DNA of 64,000 nt. Source: Diabrotica undecimpunctata. Lineage: Eukaryota > Arthropoda > Insecta > Coleoptera > Chrysomelidae. Within the stretch, counting starts at the first letter, position 1, and every line of letters starts with the position of its first letter. This document shows positions 46,950-57,970 of the stretch, one piece after another. The stretch lies in assembly GCF_040954645.1 (NCBI RefSeq), contig NC_092803.1, positions 10,789,230-10,853,229 on the forward strand. The letters run 5' to 3'. The notes below the pieces were generated by a model. The model was not told where the DNA came from and searched no databases. It was given only the letters and a program-made list of their open reading frames with translations. The translations under genes and the position numbers were made by a program.

Positions 46950-47240
46950 CGAACATTTAAAAACGTTCTACGAACGCTTCAACCCCTCTTCCTTCTAATT
47001 TGTCGTCCAAATACCTCCACGCCACTTCAAAGCCAGTGAGTAAAATCCTGAAATGCATTTCTGAATTCAATTACGGAGTCCCATGGAAGCGCTTTATAAC
47101 AATAATATTCCCGTAAAAGCAGGCTCTGATCTTTAAGAAGAGAAAATGGCGACGGAAAGAACGGACGAATGACAATCGGAGTGCTTGTGCAGACTACGTA
47201 TTTTTCGAGAAATGTATGATAATGAAGATGGGACATAAAA
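46950..47240 (-). other. Candidate gene fragment, function unknown
   Basis: Minus strand, higher GC than its surroundings. Frame 47236-47027 contains 'SLLKDQSLLLREYYCYKALP' and 'VIEFRNAFQDFTHW'; a frame change then gives 'FEVAWRYLDDKLEGRGVEAF' to about 46965. The two blocks together look like a real protein domain with one frameshift. I do not recognise it. Confidence 0.35.
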
Positions 47241-48248
47241 CAACAAGAGCAATTTCATTTGGGCAATTTGGTGTCGTTTTCAGTAGATTGAGACTTCCAG
47301 GCATTATAAAAAGAGGATAGCAATAGAAGAAGGAAGTAAGATAAGTGAAATAGCGCTGTCTTTGCTAAAATTCTATGGCAAAGTATAGGGCGCCATTACA
47401 TTAAACTTTTATCTTGCATACTTAAAACATATAACTTTAAAAATGATGTCAGTATAATACAGAAAAATTAAGGTTGTGAAAAAGTCTGGCAACAAGGCTT
47501 TATCTTTGAAAGGAATAAACTTATATGAGATTTTGGGATACTAAATGGCATTATATTCTACCTGTTTTACAAGATTAGATAGATTAGATAAGATAACTCA
47601 AATTTGTATGACGTCATCGTTTCCATTATCGCCGCCATCTTGAATTTTTCTAAATAGCAACGTAGGTTAAGTAATATGTCAAAGAAACGCTTATTTCATC
47701 TTCTTTTCAAAAATAATAGTAACTTAATAAATAATTGAAGAAACTTTGTTAAAAATACTCAATTCATCCACTTTTTAAAAATGATAGTAGCTTGACACAA
47801 TAATAAATAATTAACCGAATAACTGAAGAAACTTTGGTGATTATGTGTTATCTCTAATAAACGCACATCTGCTATGAATTTGACGGTAGCTCTGTAACAT
47901 AAGACAAAAAATATTAGTAGACATTGAGATAGTAAACAACACCATTATTACAGAAAGACGGTCTTAGATTTAATTTCAATGCAGGCATCTGCTATCCACT
48001 TATACGTATTTCAACCTCAATAGATATCATAAGCGGATGGCAGATGCCCTGCATATTATAGATTCCCATGTCCACTAATTTATCAATATGTCTGCTTTGC
48101 ACGTTGTAGAAAGCACAGTGGTAAAAATTTGAATTTAGTTTCGATAAGTAGGAAATCAGAGCATTTTTAATGTTGTTAACACCATTATTATATATCTACC
48201 CTTATACTGTCAAAATTGATACCTACCGATTTTAAAAGTAAAAGAATA

Positions 48249-48482
48249 ATGGCGAATTTATCAGAAAAAGAAAGAATTCAAGTACTCGTATTAGTTGGAT
48301 TTGGTGATCGGAAAAGAAACGTATGAAGAAGCAAATAATCTTTTTAACGATTTAAACCCTGAACTCCCTCATAAGTAGATCAACAGTATCTAGAATAATA
48401 AAAAAAATTGATGAAACTGATGGTGTAAAGGATCGTCCAAGTTATGGTAGACCGAAAACAGCAACTAACGACGATAAAACTT
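48249..48482 (+). pseudogene. Mariner-type transposase N-terminal (helix-turn-helix) fragment
   Basis: Starts at ATG 48249: 'MANLSEKERIQVLVLVGFGD', then shifted 'RKRTYEEANNLFND', 'STVSRIIKKIDETDGVKDRP' and 'GRPKTATNDD'. This is the paired helix-turn-helix and linker that bind the element ends. Two frameshifts or stops. It is cut at about 48482 by unrelated DNA. Confidence 0.8.
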
Positions 48483-49480
48483 GAGATATCCTATTAACGG
48501 TTCATATGTATATTCATTCATATATTCCTATATATTCATATTTGGGAAACTATGTGAATATATATGTGAGCATATATTGTTACCGGTTATTTCATAAAAT
48601 CTCGTAAAATTGTTAAACTAGCTATCTTAAACTAGCTAAACTGTGACCATTGGATTAGATTCTCCCTATTTAGAAGCGCCCTACAATAGAATTGATTTAT
48701 GGGATGCTCTTGTCCCACGAACCGTGGACCACCATAAGAACAGCCAGAATTTCTGACCATCTTAAGATACTTCGACTTAAAAGATTATTTATTTTAGAGT
48801 TAGAAATTTAAGATTTAAAGTTGATTTAACTCCAGAAGCAAAATGTACAAAACAGTATTGAGTTTGTATTTACTAACAACAGTTTGGTATAATTAGGTGC
48901 TGTTCATACCTGGTGCTTGTAGAAATAAACTCCTAATCCTCAGAATTTGTAATAGCCCTTTGTCCAACTTTAACTTACTTTCACCCATCAACAAAAAATA
49001 TTCTTTTGATTTTTTCGATTTGGAATACTATGCCATTTTGGTATTGTACCTTTTTCTCTTTTAGCAATGTTTATCAGATATATAAAAATTGATGTATACT
49101 GTTTTTATCGCCTATTTCCAAAATTTGGAATACAATATTTTGATCACGCCATTTGCCACTTGCAAAGGCGTGGATTACAATGTTGCCACTAACACATTTT
49201 TTTTTCGGTGGATACTCAAAATTCTTTAGAAATAAGTTATTGTAAATTTAAGTGGTGATTTTAGTAGAATTTGCTACAATCTTTGTTTTTTTGAAAAACA
49301 CTGAATGGTATATTCATTATTTGGGTAAATATGCAAAACAAGTGAAACCATGGCAACAGCATTTACCCCTACTTAACATGACTAGTAGCGCCGTCGACAT
49401 GACGAACAGCTGTGCCTATGCAAATAACTCTCCCCACCTGTCCTATTCCACTTACACTACTATTTGTGGTATATACTCTG
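48483..49480. other. Insertion of about 1 kb inside the mariner-type element
   Basis: Separates the two transposase halves. A TGTTACCGG at about 48579 could be an LTR start, but no matching end, target duplication or coding frame was found. It takes the place of most of the catalytic domain, so deletion plus insertion is implied. Confidence 0.4.
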
Positions 49481-49690
49481 GGTATGATAGAGTGGCCGTC
49501 AAGATCAATCGATTTAACACCATTTGATTTTTTTCTGTGCCGTTACTTGAAAAAGCGCCTTTAGATTAACAGATAAGCTAACTTAAAAATGATGTAAAAA
49601 TCGCATAAGTCCTTAAATGCAGTTAATGTAGAAATAAATTACGCTTTCACGATAAATTGATTCATTGTCAACAAACAAATGGACAACACT
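49481..49690 (+). pseudogene. Mariner-type transposase C-terminal fragment
   Basis: Plus strand: 'WPSRSIDLTPFDFFLCRYLK' (about 49490-49555), the third catalytic Asp motif of mariner-type transposases ('SPDL-P-DFFLW'), followed by decayed C-terminus. Confidence 0.75.
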
Positions 49691-50539
49691 TAGAGCACTT
49701 ACTGTAAAGAAAAAATTGTAATTTAGTTCAATTGTATACTAGTGTTTATTATTTTTAACAAAGTGTCTTCAATTATTTGGTTAATTATTTATTATTGCTT
49801 CAATTTATCGAAACTACTATTTTTGAAAAGTGGATGAAATAAGCTTTTCTGTTACGTATCACTCATTTTACGTTACTACTTGTATGTAAAAAAATTCATG
49901 CATTAAGCATGCAGAATATAACGCCATTTAGTATCCCAAAATTTCATAATTTTAATTTAATTTGTTTTAAAAATAAACCCCTGTTGCTAGACTTTTTCGC
50001 ATCCATGTATAAATGTTTACGTGAGTTTGTTACAGCTAATAACGAAATAATTACAACTTGGTGGTCAGAAATTTTTTACTGATAGCCCATACTAAAGCTT
50101 GATAAATTCCACACATTTCTGCAGAGTATATGTAGCATCGTTTATCTATCTTGAATATTAGAGATTCTTGGTGGCCCGGAATATATACAGCACAATCGAC
50201 TACCAGTCTTGATTTTAAACCATCCGTTAAAATCCTGGATTATTAAGCTTCGCTATCTGATGCTGAAATTCAATTCGATTCTCATTTCCAAATTTGGAAA
50301 ACAAACATTGATTTTGGCGTAGAATATATTAAAATTCGATTGTAAGAAAGTAAATTTACCTAGATATGTAGAGAAGGTTGAGAAACGTTGGGATATGCTG
50401 CTACTAGAATAGGAGAGTTTGTCGACTGATTAGAAACATATTTTTTGTAGTAGTTTAGTTCGGTTGTAAGATTGGCAATTATTGGAAATAAATTTCATTT
50501 CATAGGTTTCATAGATTCACCTAGAATCTATGTATACTA

Positions 50540-51580
50540 TTCGATTTAGATACATAGTTCATATGTTTGGTTATCTCTGCCCAACACAATATCCCTTCCA
50601 TCAACAGCAATATTTTGATTTAGCATCAGATTAGTCATTATTTGCGTCTTATTTGTATTAATCTTTAGTCCAACCTCCAAGGAAGCGTGATATAATTTTT
50701 CAAACATTATTATTGCATCATCCATACTATCGGCTATTAGAAGAATGTCATCTGCAAATCTCAAATGACTGAGTTTTTCTCCATTTATGTTGATACCATG
50801 CTCGTTCAAATATGTCTTCTTACAAGTATGTTCTAAAAGCATCGTGAATAGCTTTGGAGAGACTGTGTCTCCTTTCCGTATACAGAATTTATTTGTTGCT
50901 TGTTCAAATAGTTTTTTGCTAGCTGTGGCATTTTGGTAGATATATTTGAGTATGCTAGTGTAGCGATGGTCTATTCAGCATTCTATCAATGCTTTTAACA
51001 TTTTCTGATGCCTTATGGTATCGAATGCTTTCTCTTAGTCGACAAATATTAGTGCCAATGGTTTATTGTATGCTGTAGACTTGTCTATCAGGTTCTTTAT
51101 CACTAGCAAGTGGTCTTTAGTGCTGTATCCCGATCCAAATCCAGCTTGTTCTCTAGGCTGATGGAAGTTTAATTTAGCGTCCAGTCTGTTTTTGATAATT
51201 TTTGTGAAAAGTTTAATGTGTGAAAGCAAACTGATAGGACGGTAGTTCTTCTTATATCTGTTATGTCTCCTTGCTTGTATAATAAAATAATAAGTGCATT
51301 GTTCCATTGGGAAGGAGTTTTTTCTTGGTAGATGCATTCGGTGAAAGCTTGGCCAAAGCGTGGATAATTTTATTTCCACCTAGTTTGATCGCTTCGATCA
51401 CTACTCTGTCATCGCCAGAGTATTTGTTATTTTTTATTTCTAAAAGTGCCGTTTTAATTTCGTATGGAGCTATCTCTGGCATTAATTCTGATCCCTGGTT
51501 TGTGATTTTGGGCAGGGGCTGATCTTGCCTTTTGTCGGTGCTCTCGTACATTTCGCCATAAAAGCATTCGATAACCTTAA
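50540..51580 (-). mobile_element. LINE (RTE-like group D), RT core
   Basis: Minus strand. From 51551: 'EIAPYEIKTALLEIKNNKYS' with '[13 protein letters not shown]', then (frameshift) '[20 protein letters not shown]', '[20 protein letters not shown]', 'KPLALIFVD' (51379-51035), 'RKGDTVSPKLFTMLLEHTC' and 'HLRFADDILLIADSMDDAII' with an intact FADD box, 'VGLKINTNKTQIMTN' (50842-50546). It lacks both the endonuclease and the C-terminal end. Confidence 0.85.
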
Positions 51581-51603
51581 GTCATGCAAGATCTAGTATT
51601 TCT

Positions 51604-51690
51604 TTCCTCTTCTTCTTTTTCAGCCTGTATTCGTCCACTGCTTTACATAGGCCTCTTTCATTTGCTTCTGAAGCATATGGAAGTAGCAAA
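51604..51690 (-). mobile_element. LINE (RTE-like group D), 3' terminal stub
   Basis: Minus strand 'KQMKEAYVKQWTNTG' followed by stop and AAAAAGAAGAAGAGG tail at 51604-51620. A separate insertion from 50540-51580 because it lies upstream of that copy. Confidence 0.7.
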
Positions 51691-51844
51691 TGGAAGATCT
51701 AGTATATGCAAGATAAAACATTAAATTAATTTTAGGATCAGCACCCCATCGATAGCGATTAACTACATTAAAAATTTTTAAACTTTTTTCATATTTCATT
51801 AATCGCTTTTTTGAAAGAAATAAAAACATAAACAGAAAACACAA

Positions 51845-52090
51845 AGAAATAATAAAAATTTATAAACTAAGGAAAGAAACAACGAGAATAAGATACTCAG
51901 AAGGACTAGAGAAAGAGATACAATGAACATGAAATAACAGAAACAATAGAGGAAGAATCGGGAAAATTTAAAAATGCGATGATAAAAACAGCTAAATCAA
52001 TATGTGGAACCACAAGAAATAACAACAGAGGGAAACGAACATCTTGGTGGAACGATGAAGTGAAAAGAGAAATAAAAGAAAATTTAGTTT
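51845..52090 (+). mobile_element. LINE linker fragment (group E-like)
   Basis: Plus strand: 'EEESGKFKNAMIKTAKSICG', then 'RTSWWNDEVKREIKE' at about 52040-52085. The same 'CG...KRT-WWN-EVK' block occurs in the 58-60.5 kb LINE. Truncated on both sides. Confidence 0.7.
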
Positions 52091-53429
52091 TAAGTTGTAT
52101 ATTTCATCTGCAAGAAGCCGAACCGTGATAAAATCAGTCAAATATTAAGATCAACTAAAAAAAATATTGTTGGTATAGTTTATTTTACATAATAACAGAT
52201 TACTTAACTAATCTCATCGCTAAATCGATATTTTTTTTAAATAAATTGAATGGGTGTATCTCTCCAAGAAACGCCTCTGTGCATCGACAATTTCAAACCG
52301 ATGCGTACAGTTTACTTTACGAATATTGTCACAGTTCAAGTGAGCTGGTAAATTTATGTCTGAGTCCACTTTGTCGTTAATTAGATTACCGATTACCGAA
52401 CGGTGTCCAGGCTGTCAGTATAATATTGTTCATTCGATGGTCGGATGAGAGGTGGAAAGCCAAAGTCTGCAAACACATTAGAGAAAATCGGGTCCAGGGC
52501 AGTACACAACTTCATAGGCTTAATGGATGAAATTGGATATAAGTGCAAACAAAGCTATGATGTTGTGGTGAAGATGTGGATGGTCGGTTTGACCGGCATG
52601 CCGAAAACAAACTAACATGAGTATGTAGTTTGGTAAGTAGTTTGTTAATTGCGAGTCGTATACGAGCCCTGATTATACATTGCGACAAATTAAATTAATT
52701 GCACAATTAAAGTATTTTACTTTTATTTTATCAAGTATTTGGTGATCTATAATATAAAAATGAATCGCAAAATATGTTGGTAAGCGCATAACTCAACAAC
52801 GCATGGACCAATCTTAACAATTCTTTTTTTAAAATGTTCCTTGAAGTCTAAGGATGGTTTTTACGGCAAGAAAAATTCGAATAATTTCCGGCAAAACCCT
52901 AAAACAGCCCTTTTTTTCCATGCAAATATTTTCTAACTAAATGTAGAGTCAATTTGAACTTTATTGCTATTCAATAAAGTTTATATTAAATTACAATCAC
53001 TCACTGTTGTCTAAACAATGTAGGTGTGTTCCTTTTAATAAATTCCACAGGGGTTTGCAAAATAAGACGAAAAAACAACTTTATTTTTACACTCCGTATA
53101 TGGGTAAAACATTGACATTTCCCAGAAAACATTAATACAGATATTACTTAGAAACAGATCTACAATGATGACAACCGTCATCATGATGACAGGGCGGTGT
53201 GTGAGGGTCAGCTCGGGTGACCTAAGTATCTGCACTTCCACGAATTTTGGCCACCATTTTGGATCCACTAAAAACCCCGACTGGGATGTTTGCCAGAGGG
53301 CTTGAAACTAAGAGGCAAACTTAAGGTTCAAATCTGATTAAAAAATAATCTAAAGGGATAGTGGGAACCTAAAGGTGACAAATATTTATAAAGTGGATGC
53401 TTCAATGACAAAACATAGAGATAATTAAT
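52091..53429. other. No gene recognised
   Basis: 52250-52640 and 53150-53270 have higher GC content, but I see no conserved motif in any frame. Confidence 0.5.
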
Positions 53430-53997
53430 TATTTCTACACTTTAAAATAATACGATTTAAGCCAACTTGCTTTAATAAAATGTTGATTTTAAGAAAGATA
53501 CAGGGTGTTAAAGTGTAAATTTAAAATTTTATTTTTCGCTACAACTTTTACGTTTGTAAATATTTTTGGACAAAAATTTATAATTGGATTCTTTTAACTA
53601 CGTTCAATTATAATTTTATACTTACTTTAATGTAACTAATAGAGGGCGCCACATATGCCACATGTGTGGCATAAATTTGCGCTTAACTTTTTTGCTCTTT
53701 ATGTTAGCTTTATTTGTTTAAATAATTATTAAAGATACAATATTTTTACAAAGAAAAGGTATACCTGTTAGTAAACCGAAAATTTAACCGTTTTCGAGAT
53801 AATCGCATTTTATAAGTCAGCTGCATAATAATTCTTAGTTTGATATTTGTGCGGTAAAGCACTGAATACGTGCAGATAAGGATAATTCATAGTTTATTCT
53901 TATTAAAACAACTCAAAGATGATAATGTAATATCACAAAATGCTTTGTTATGGGTGCTAAATGTCTTGGATGAATGTCTAAATAGAGAAAAGATTCT

Positions 53998-54080
53998 TCA
54001 TCTTCTTCTTTAGGTGCTGTATACGTATTCAGACGTTGGCCGTCATTATGTTTACAATTTCCAGTTTCTGTCGCTTAAGT
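53998..54080 (-). mobile_element. LINE group A 3' terminal stub
   Basis: Minus strand: 'KLEIVNMMTANV', then a stop and AAGAAGAAGATGAAG at 53998-54012. Inserted inside the mariner-type element. Confidence 0.55.
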
Positions 54081-54129
54081 TTTTATAGTGGCGTTGTATT
54101 ACTTTTTCTCTATTGTAAAATGCTGAAAA

Positions 54130-55025
54130 CCTAACATCTGTGGTTTATTCAAGATGGTACACCACCACATTCTAGAGAGAAGGCAGTTACAACATACTTA
54201 AATACCACTTTTCTGAACGTTGGATTGGTCGTGGTAGTCATATTCCTTGGCAATGTGGTGAGATATTGATAAAATTATTTAATTCATTAAAAATCCGAAA
54301 AGAATACTTATTATTCATTACGTAAACGTAAATTGTTTAGCCATTTTTATTAGGACAAATAGAAACTAGAGCACAGGTATTGAATAACACATTTGTGTCT
54401 TGTTTCATAATACTTTTTTTTACAAATCTAACCTTAGAGACTTAGAGAGTATTTTTACAAAAACATCATTGTTGGCCGAATAACCGATATTATTATAAAT
54501 ATCGTAAGCACACAGGCAATTTAGTTCAGCATAATATTAGTTCGTTGGTACATCATAATAGTCCATTTGTTCGAGATGTAATTATAGTTACTCGTAAGCA
54601 AATAAATAAGTAATGTCATCGATAGGTTATTCCGTGTGTATATAAGTAACCAATGAACGAGATACATCGCAGTTTAATACATTATTTAACCTCTGCGTCA
54701 AATAAGATGTAGTTACATAACATACCATAAGATTTGGACATGTATCCAAAAGTATATATTCATCCATTATACATTGTAGCCACCACGTAGCCCAGAATTT
54801 AATCCGCTTGATTTTGGTGTATCGGGCGCATTAAAACAACATGTCTTTAAGAATCCCATAAACATTCGCAACCAACTATGGGAAGAAATAAATACTGCAG
54901 CAGTTTCTTTAGAACCAATGATGCTATTTAATATGAGACGATCTTTTATGTAATATATTGACAAATGAATTAAAGAAAATGGTGGACATATCGAACACTT
55001 ACTTTGACAAAAAGATATGTTATTT
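54130..55025 (+). pseudogene. Mariner-type transposase, catalytic and C-terminal part, split
   Basis: Plus strand: 'FIQDGTPPHSREKAVTTYLN' (second catalytic Asp, about 54140-54210), 'RWIGRGSHIPW' to 54250; then after unrelated DNA 'PPRSPEFNPLDFGVSGALKQ' (third Asp, about 54780-54840), 'RNQLWEEINTAAVSLEPMML' and 'YIDKxIKENGGHIEHLL' to about 55010. The N-terminal domain and first Asp are missing. A frame change lies near 54215. Confidence 0.85.
54251..54776. mobile_element. Insertion interrupting the transposase (MITE or solo LTR)
   Basis: About 526 bp starting CAATGT and ending ACATTG, a 6-bp inverted repeat. Contains a TATA-like GTGTATATAAG near 54636. Either a small DNA transposon or a solo LTR; no target duplication was resolved. 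Confidence 0.45.
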
Positions 55026-55699
55026 AGTTTAACCATTTCTTAATTTGGTTTGTAAACAATATGTTTTGATTTTGAATTTAACATAAAACGTAAAATGTTT
55101 GATGTAAAATCCTATTATTCTGTCAAATTCTAGTTTGTCAAATCCTATTATTAATTATCATGCTGATATATTTATTTTGTTTAATATTTCGTTGACTATT
55201 AATAAAGGTATTTTATATCAAAATTCAGAAATATTAATATTTTTGACTATTTTTTCTTCGTTGCCTGGAGTAATTGCCTTAAATCAGAATTATGCAGCTG
55301 ATTTATGCGATTATCTCGAAAACTGTTGAGTTTTGAAGTTATTAACAGGTATACCTTTTTTTGTTAAAATAATGTATCTTTAATATTTTTGTCGCAAATA
55401 CAGGTAACTTAAACATCAAAAAAGTTAAGTGCAAATTTATACCACATATGTGGCGCACTCTATCAGTTACATTAAAGTGTGCATCAAATTTTAATTTATC
55501 ATATTTAAAAGTACCCAGTTGTAAATTTTTATACATAAATGTTTACAAACATAAAATTTATAGCGAAAAAAAAAAATTTTAAATTTGCGCTTTAACACCC
55601 TGTATCTTTTTTAATATCAACATTTTATTAAAGCAATTTGGCTTAAATCGTAATATTTTAAATTGTAGAATCTACTCTAGAATTTTATTTTTGGATACA

Positions 55700-55895
55700 T
55701 TTACATGTAAACCGAACATTTGACTATGACGAACTCATCAGCGTACCTGATGTTGTCCATGCTGATTCCGTTTATCTTGATTTCACCTTGAACCTCGTCT
55801 AATACTTTTGTTATTATGGATTCAGAATATAGATCAAATAATAGCGGTGATAAGACGCAACCTTGTCGTACTCCTCATCGGATTCGTATATCTTC
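55700..55895 (-). mobile_element. LINE RT fragment (RTE-like)
   Basis: Minus strand, one frame: 'GVRQGCVLSPLLFDLYSESI', 'LDEVQGEIKINGISMDNIRY' and then the catalytic box reads YADE instead of YADD (about 55757-55746). Too short to assign a group. Confidence 0.8.
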
Positions 55896-56079
55896 ATGAC
55901 CCTTACATTACATAATTTTAGTAATTAACATTAAAATTAAGACACTAGGTCGATGACAAAGGATTACATTTTTTAAGGGAACGTACAATTTCCCAGCTCG
56001 AAAAAGGAAACCTTATGCCCAGAGAGGTGACAATCAAGGTATAAATAACCTGTGAGAAATATACAATTCCCGTTCAGGG

Positions 56080-56135
56080 ATGTGGGTACTCGAGAAATAC
56101 TCTTTGCAATGGAGATCTTCTTTCAATGTTAATTG
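56080..56135 (+). mobile_element. LINE group A fragment
   Basis: Plus strand 'FRDVGTREILFAMEIFFQ' matches 'FRNGLGTREALF-'. Only about 55 bp. Confidence 0.4.
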
Positions 56136-56143
56136 CTAACAAT

Positions 56144-56452
56144 TCATCATCAGTTGGCGCTACAGCCCTTCGTGAGCCTTGGCCTGCTTCAAAACATTCC
56201 TCCATCCTTCCCTATCGAGTGTCTGTCTTCTCCAGCCCCTCACTCCAATCTCCCTCAGACCTGTACATCGTCCAGATATCTGAGTTTAGGACGCCCCCTT
56301 CTTCTTCTTCCGACCGGCCTGTTTAGCATAGTTATTTTAGTGGGATCACTCTCATCCATCCGCATAACGTGGCTCACCCACCTTAGGCGGTTTATTTTGA
56401 TGGTCTTTACAATATCTGCATCACCACTTGCCAACAATTGCAAATGTTAAAT
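56144..56452 (-). mobile_element. LINE group B-like 3' end
   Basis: Minus strand: 'QLLASGDADIVKTIKINRLR', 'WVSHVMRMDESDPTKITMLN', 'VGRRRRGRPKLRYLDD', then shifted 'RGWRRQTLDREGWRNVLKQA' and a (GAT)n-like tail at 56144-56151. A good copy of the C-terminal domain. Confidence 0.85.
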
Positions 56453-56484
56453 AATAAATGGTAGAGGTGTAACATCTTTCATTA

Positions 56485-56715
56485 AAATAAGTAATCTTAA
56501 ATGGACTGGACATGTGTCAAGAACAAATGAGAATTACCCATACAGACCAACCTTATTAGCGGTACCAGTAGGAAATAGGAGTAGAGGTAGCTAATGACTG
56601 CGATGATGGGACGTTGTGGACGATAGCGCGTAGAAGATTGGCGCAGCAATCTGGCAACGGCAGAAACGACTGGCGAAAGAGACTAAAGAAGATGGAGGAC
56701 GACGTATAATAAACA
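56485..56715 (+). mobile_element. LINE C-terminal fragment, opposite orientation
   Basis: Plus strand: 'NLKWTGHVSRTNENYPYRPT', 'VPVGNRSRG' and 'GAAIWQRQKRLAKET', the same domain as 56144-56452 but from another subfamily and facing it tail to tail. Confidence 0.7.
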
Positions 56716-57970
56716 GCTAACAAAAATAAATGTCTATTAGTTTCCATTGTATGTCATCCTTAATAGAAAATTTAACATTCAAAAATTCACTATTTTGTTC
56801 TTTTGTAAACGTTTTATTAAGTAAAATTAAACTTCTCTATTTTACTTTATATATAGCTATTAGAAGCTTAAAAACTTCTATTGGTTTCCGAAGAAAGTTC
56901 TGTATTTAAAGTTTATTACCTCCTGATTTCTTAACACCGATATTATCTTATAAATATCCATTCTTTTTATTTTTTTTTTAATGAAATTTACAACTCCCAT
57001 CAGAAAAACAAACCGTCCTATATTTTGATAAAAAATGCTTTTACGAGTATTGATGCAAATTTATATCAAGCCAATGTGGCCAATAAAATAAAATACCTTT
57101 ACAGATACAAGGTTGTGAACCCTTGTTTAACAAACTTTCCATGATATTTCTTAAATATTGAGAATCTAATAGCTTTAACTAAATAATTTATATTAAATCT
57201 ATAAGTTAGGTTAAAGAAGAACCGTCGTCAGCACTTAAAGAAGGCAATGCATTTATATATTTTTAGGTATTCATCCGTTAATAACTTTATTACATTTTGA
57301 TACAAAAGAGTAGTAGAAGTTTCGGCGAAATCCAATTCTCCATTGTCGATACGTTGATCTTTGAAATAACACTACTTTCAAACTCTTTTCAACATTTTAT
57401 TGAAACAGACACAACATTGCATCAAACTTATTTTTAAAACTAGCCGTTTTTCTTATGGTTAATATAAATCTCTGTATTCTATATAAAGATACATCAAAAC
57501 AGCCAATAATTACGGCAAAAAGTTCCTTTCAGTCAAATATTTCTGTTAAAAATTGCAGCTTTTGCCAATTATATAATTGAGAGAGGCCAAACTTTTCTTC
57601 GGCTTTTTTGCTTCGCTAACCTTGAAAACTTTTTCTTTAAATAGCAGATTCTTAACATTTTTCAATTTAGTTAACAAGATCCAAACGAAGTTTTAAAGTA
57701 ACTTTATCTCAAATGATGTATTTAATAGATTTACAAAAGTTTTTCGAATAAATTCATAAAATATTGTGTAAAATGCTGTATACTAATATCTTTTGAACGA
57801 AGAAAGCTGATATAGATTAAATTTTACCTTTGCAAAGCTATATTTTTAAAAGTACCAACAGATTCTGCAATTTGAAGGCATAAATTTAAAAATAAATAAA
57901 AAATAAAATATTAACTCGGGTAAACACGCGAAGAGAAACTTGTTGAAACTTAAGTTGGTCATTCAGAATT
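56716..57970. other. No gene recognised
   Basis: Very AT-rich; no conserved motif in any frame. Confidence 0.6.

Larger units (their letters stand above)
47471..50007 (+). mobile_element. Mariner-type transposon with long inverted repeats, nested insertions
   Basis: The left arm (47471-about 47845, with an insertion of about 85 bp near 47550-47640) is the complement of the right arm (about 49745-50007). Outer ends read GTGAAAAAGTCTGGCAAC and, complemented, GCGAAAAAGTCTAGCAAC, each next to TA. The interior contains the start and end of a mariner-like transposase (48249-48480 and 49485-49690) separated by about 1 kb of unrelated DNA. Arms of about 260-375 bp are long for mariner-type elements, which usually have 20-30 bp. 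Confidence 0.75.
53430..55672 (+). mobile_element. Mariner-type transposon with about 400-bp inverted repeats, nested insertions
   Basis: The left arm (53430-53836) and the complement of the right arm (55286-55672) match over their whole length, sharing TTTAATAAAATGTTGAT, ATACAGGGTGTTAAAG, CGCCACATATG and TTTTCGAGATAATCGCAT. Interior: a LINE 3' end (53998-54080), then a transposase split in two (54130-54250 and 54777-55025) by about 526 bp. The ACAGGGTGTT block is also found in the MITE inside the hAT intron at 9.0-9.5 kb. Confidence 0.8.
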
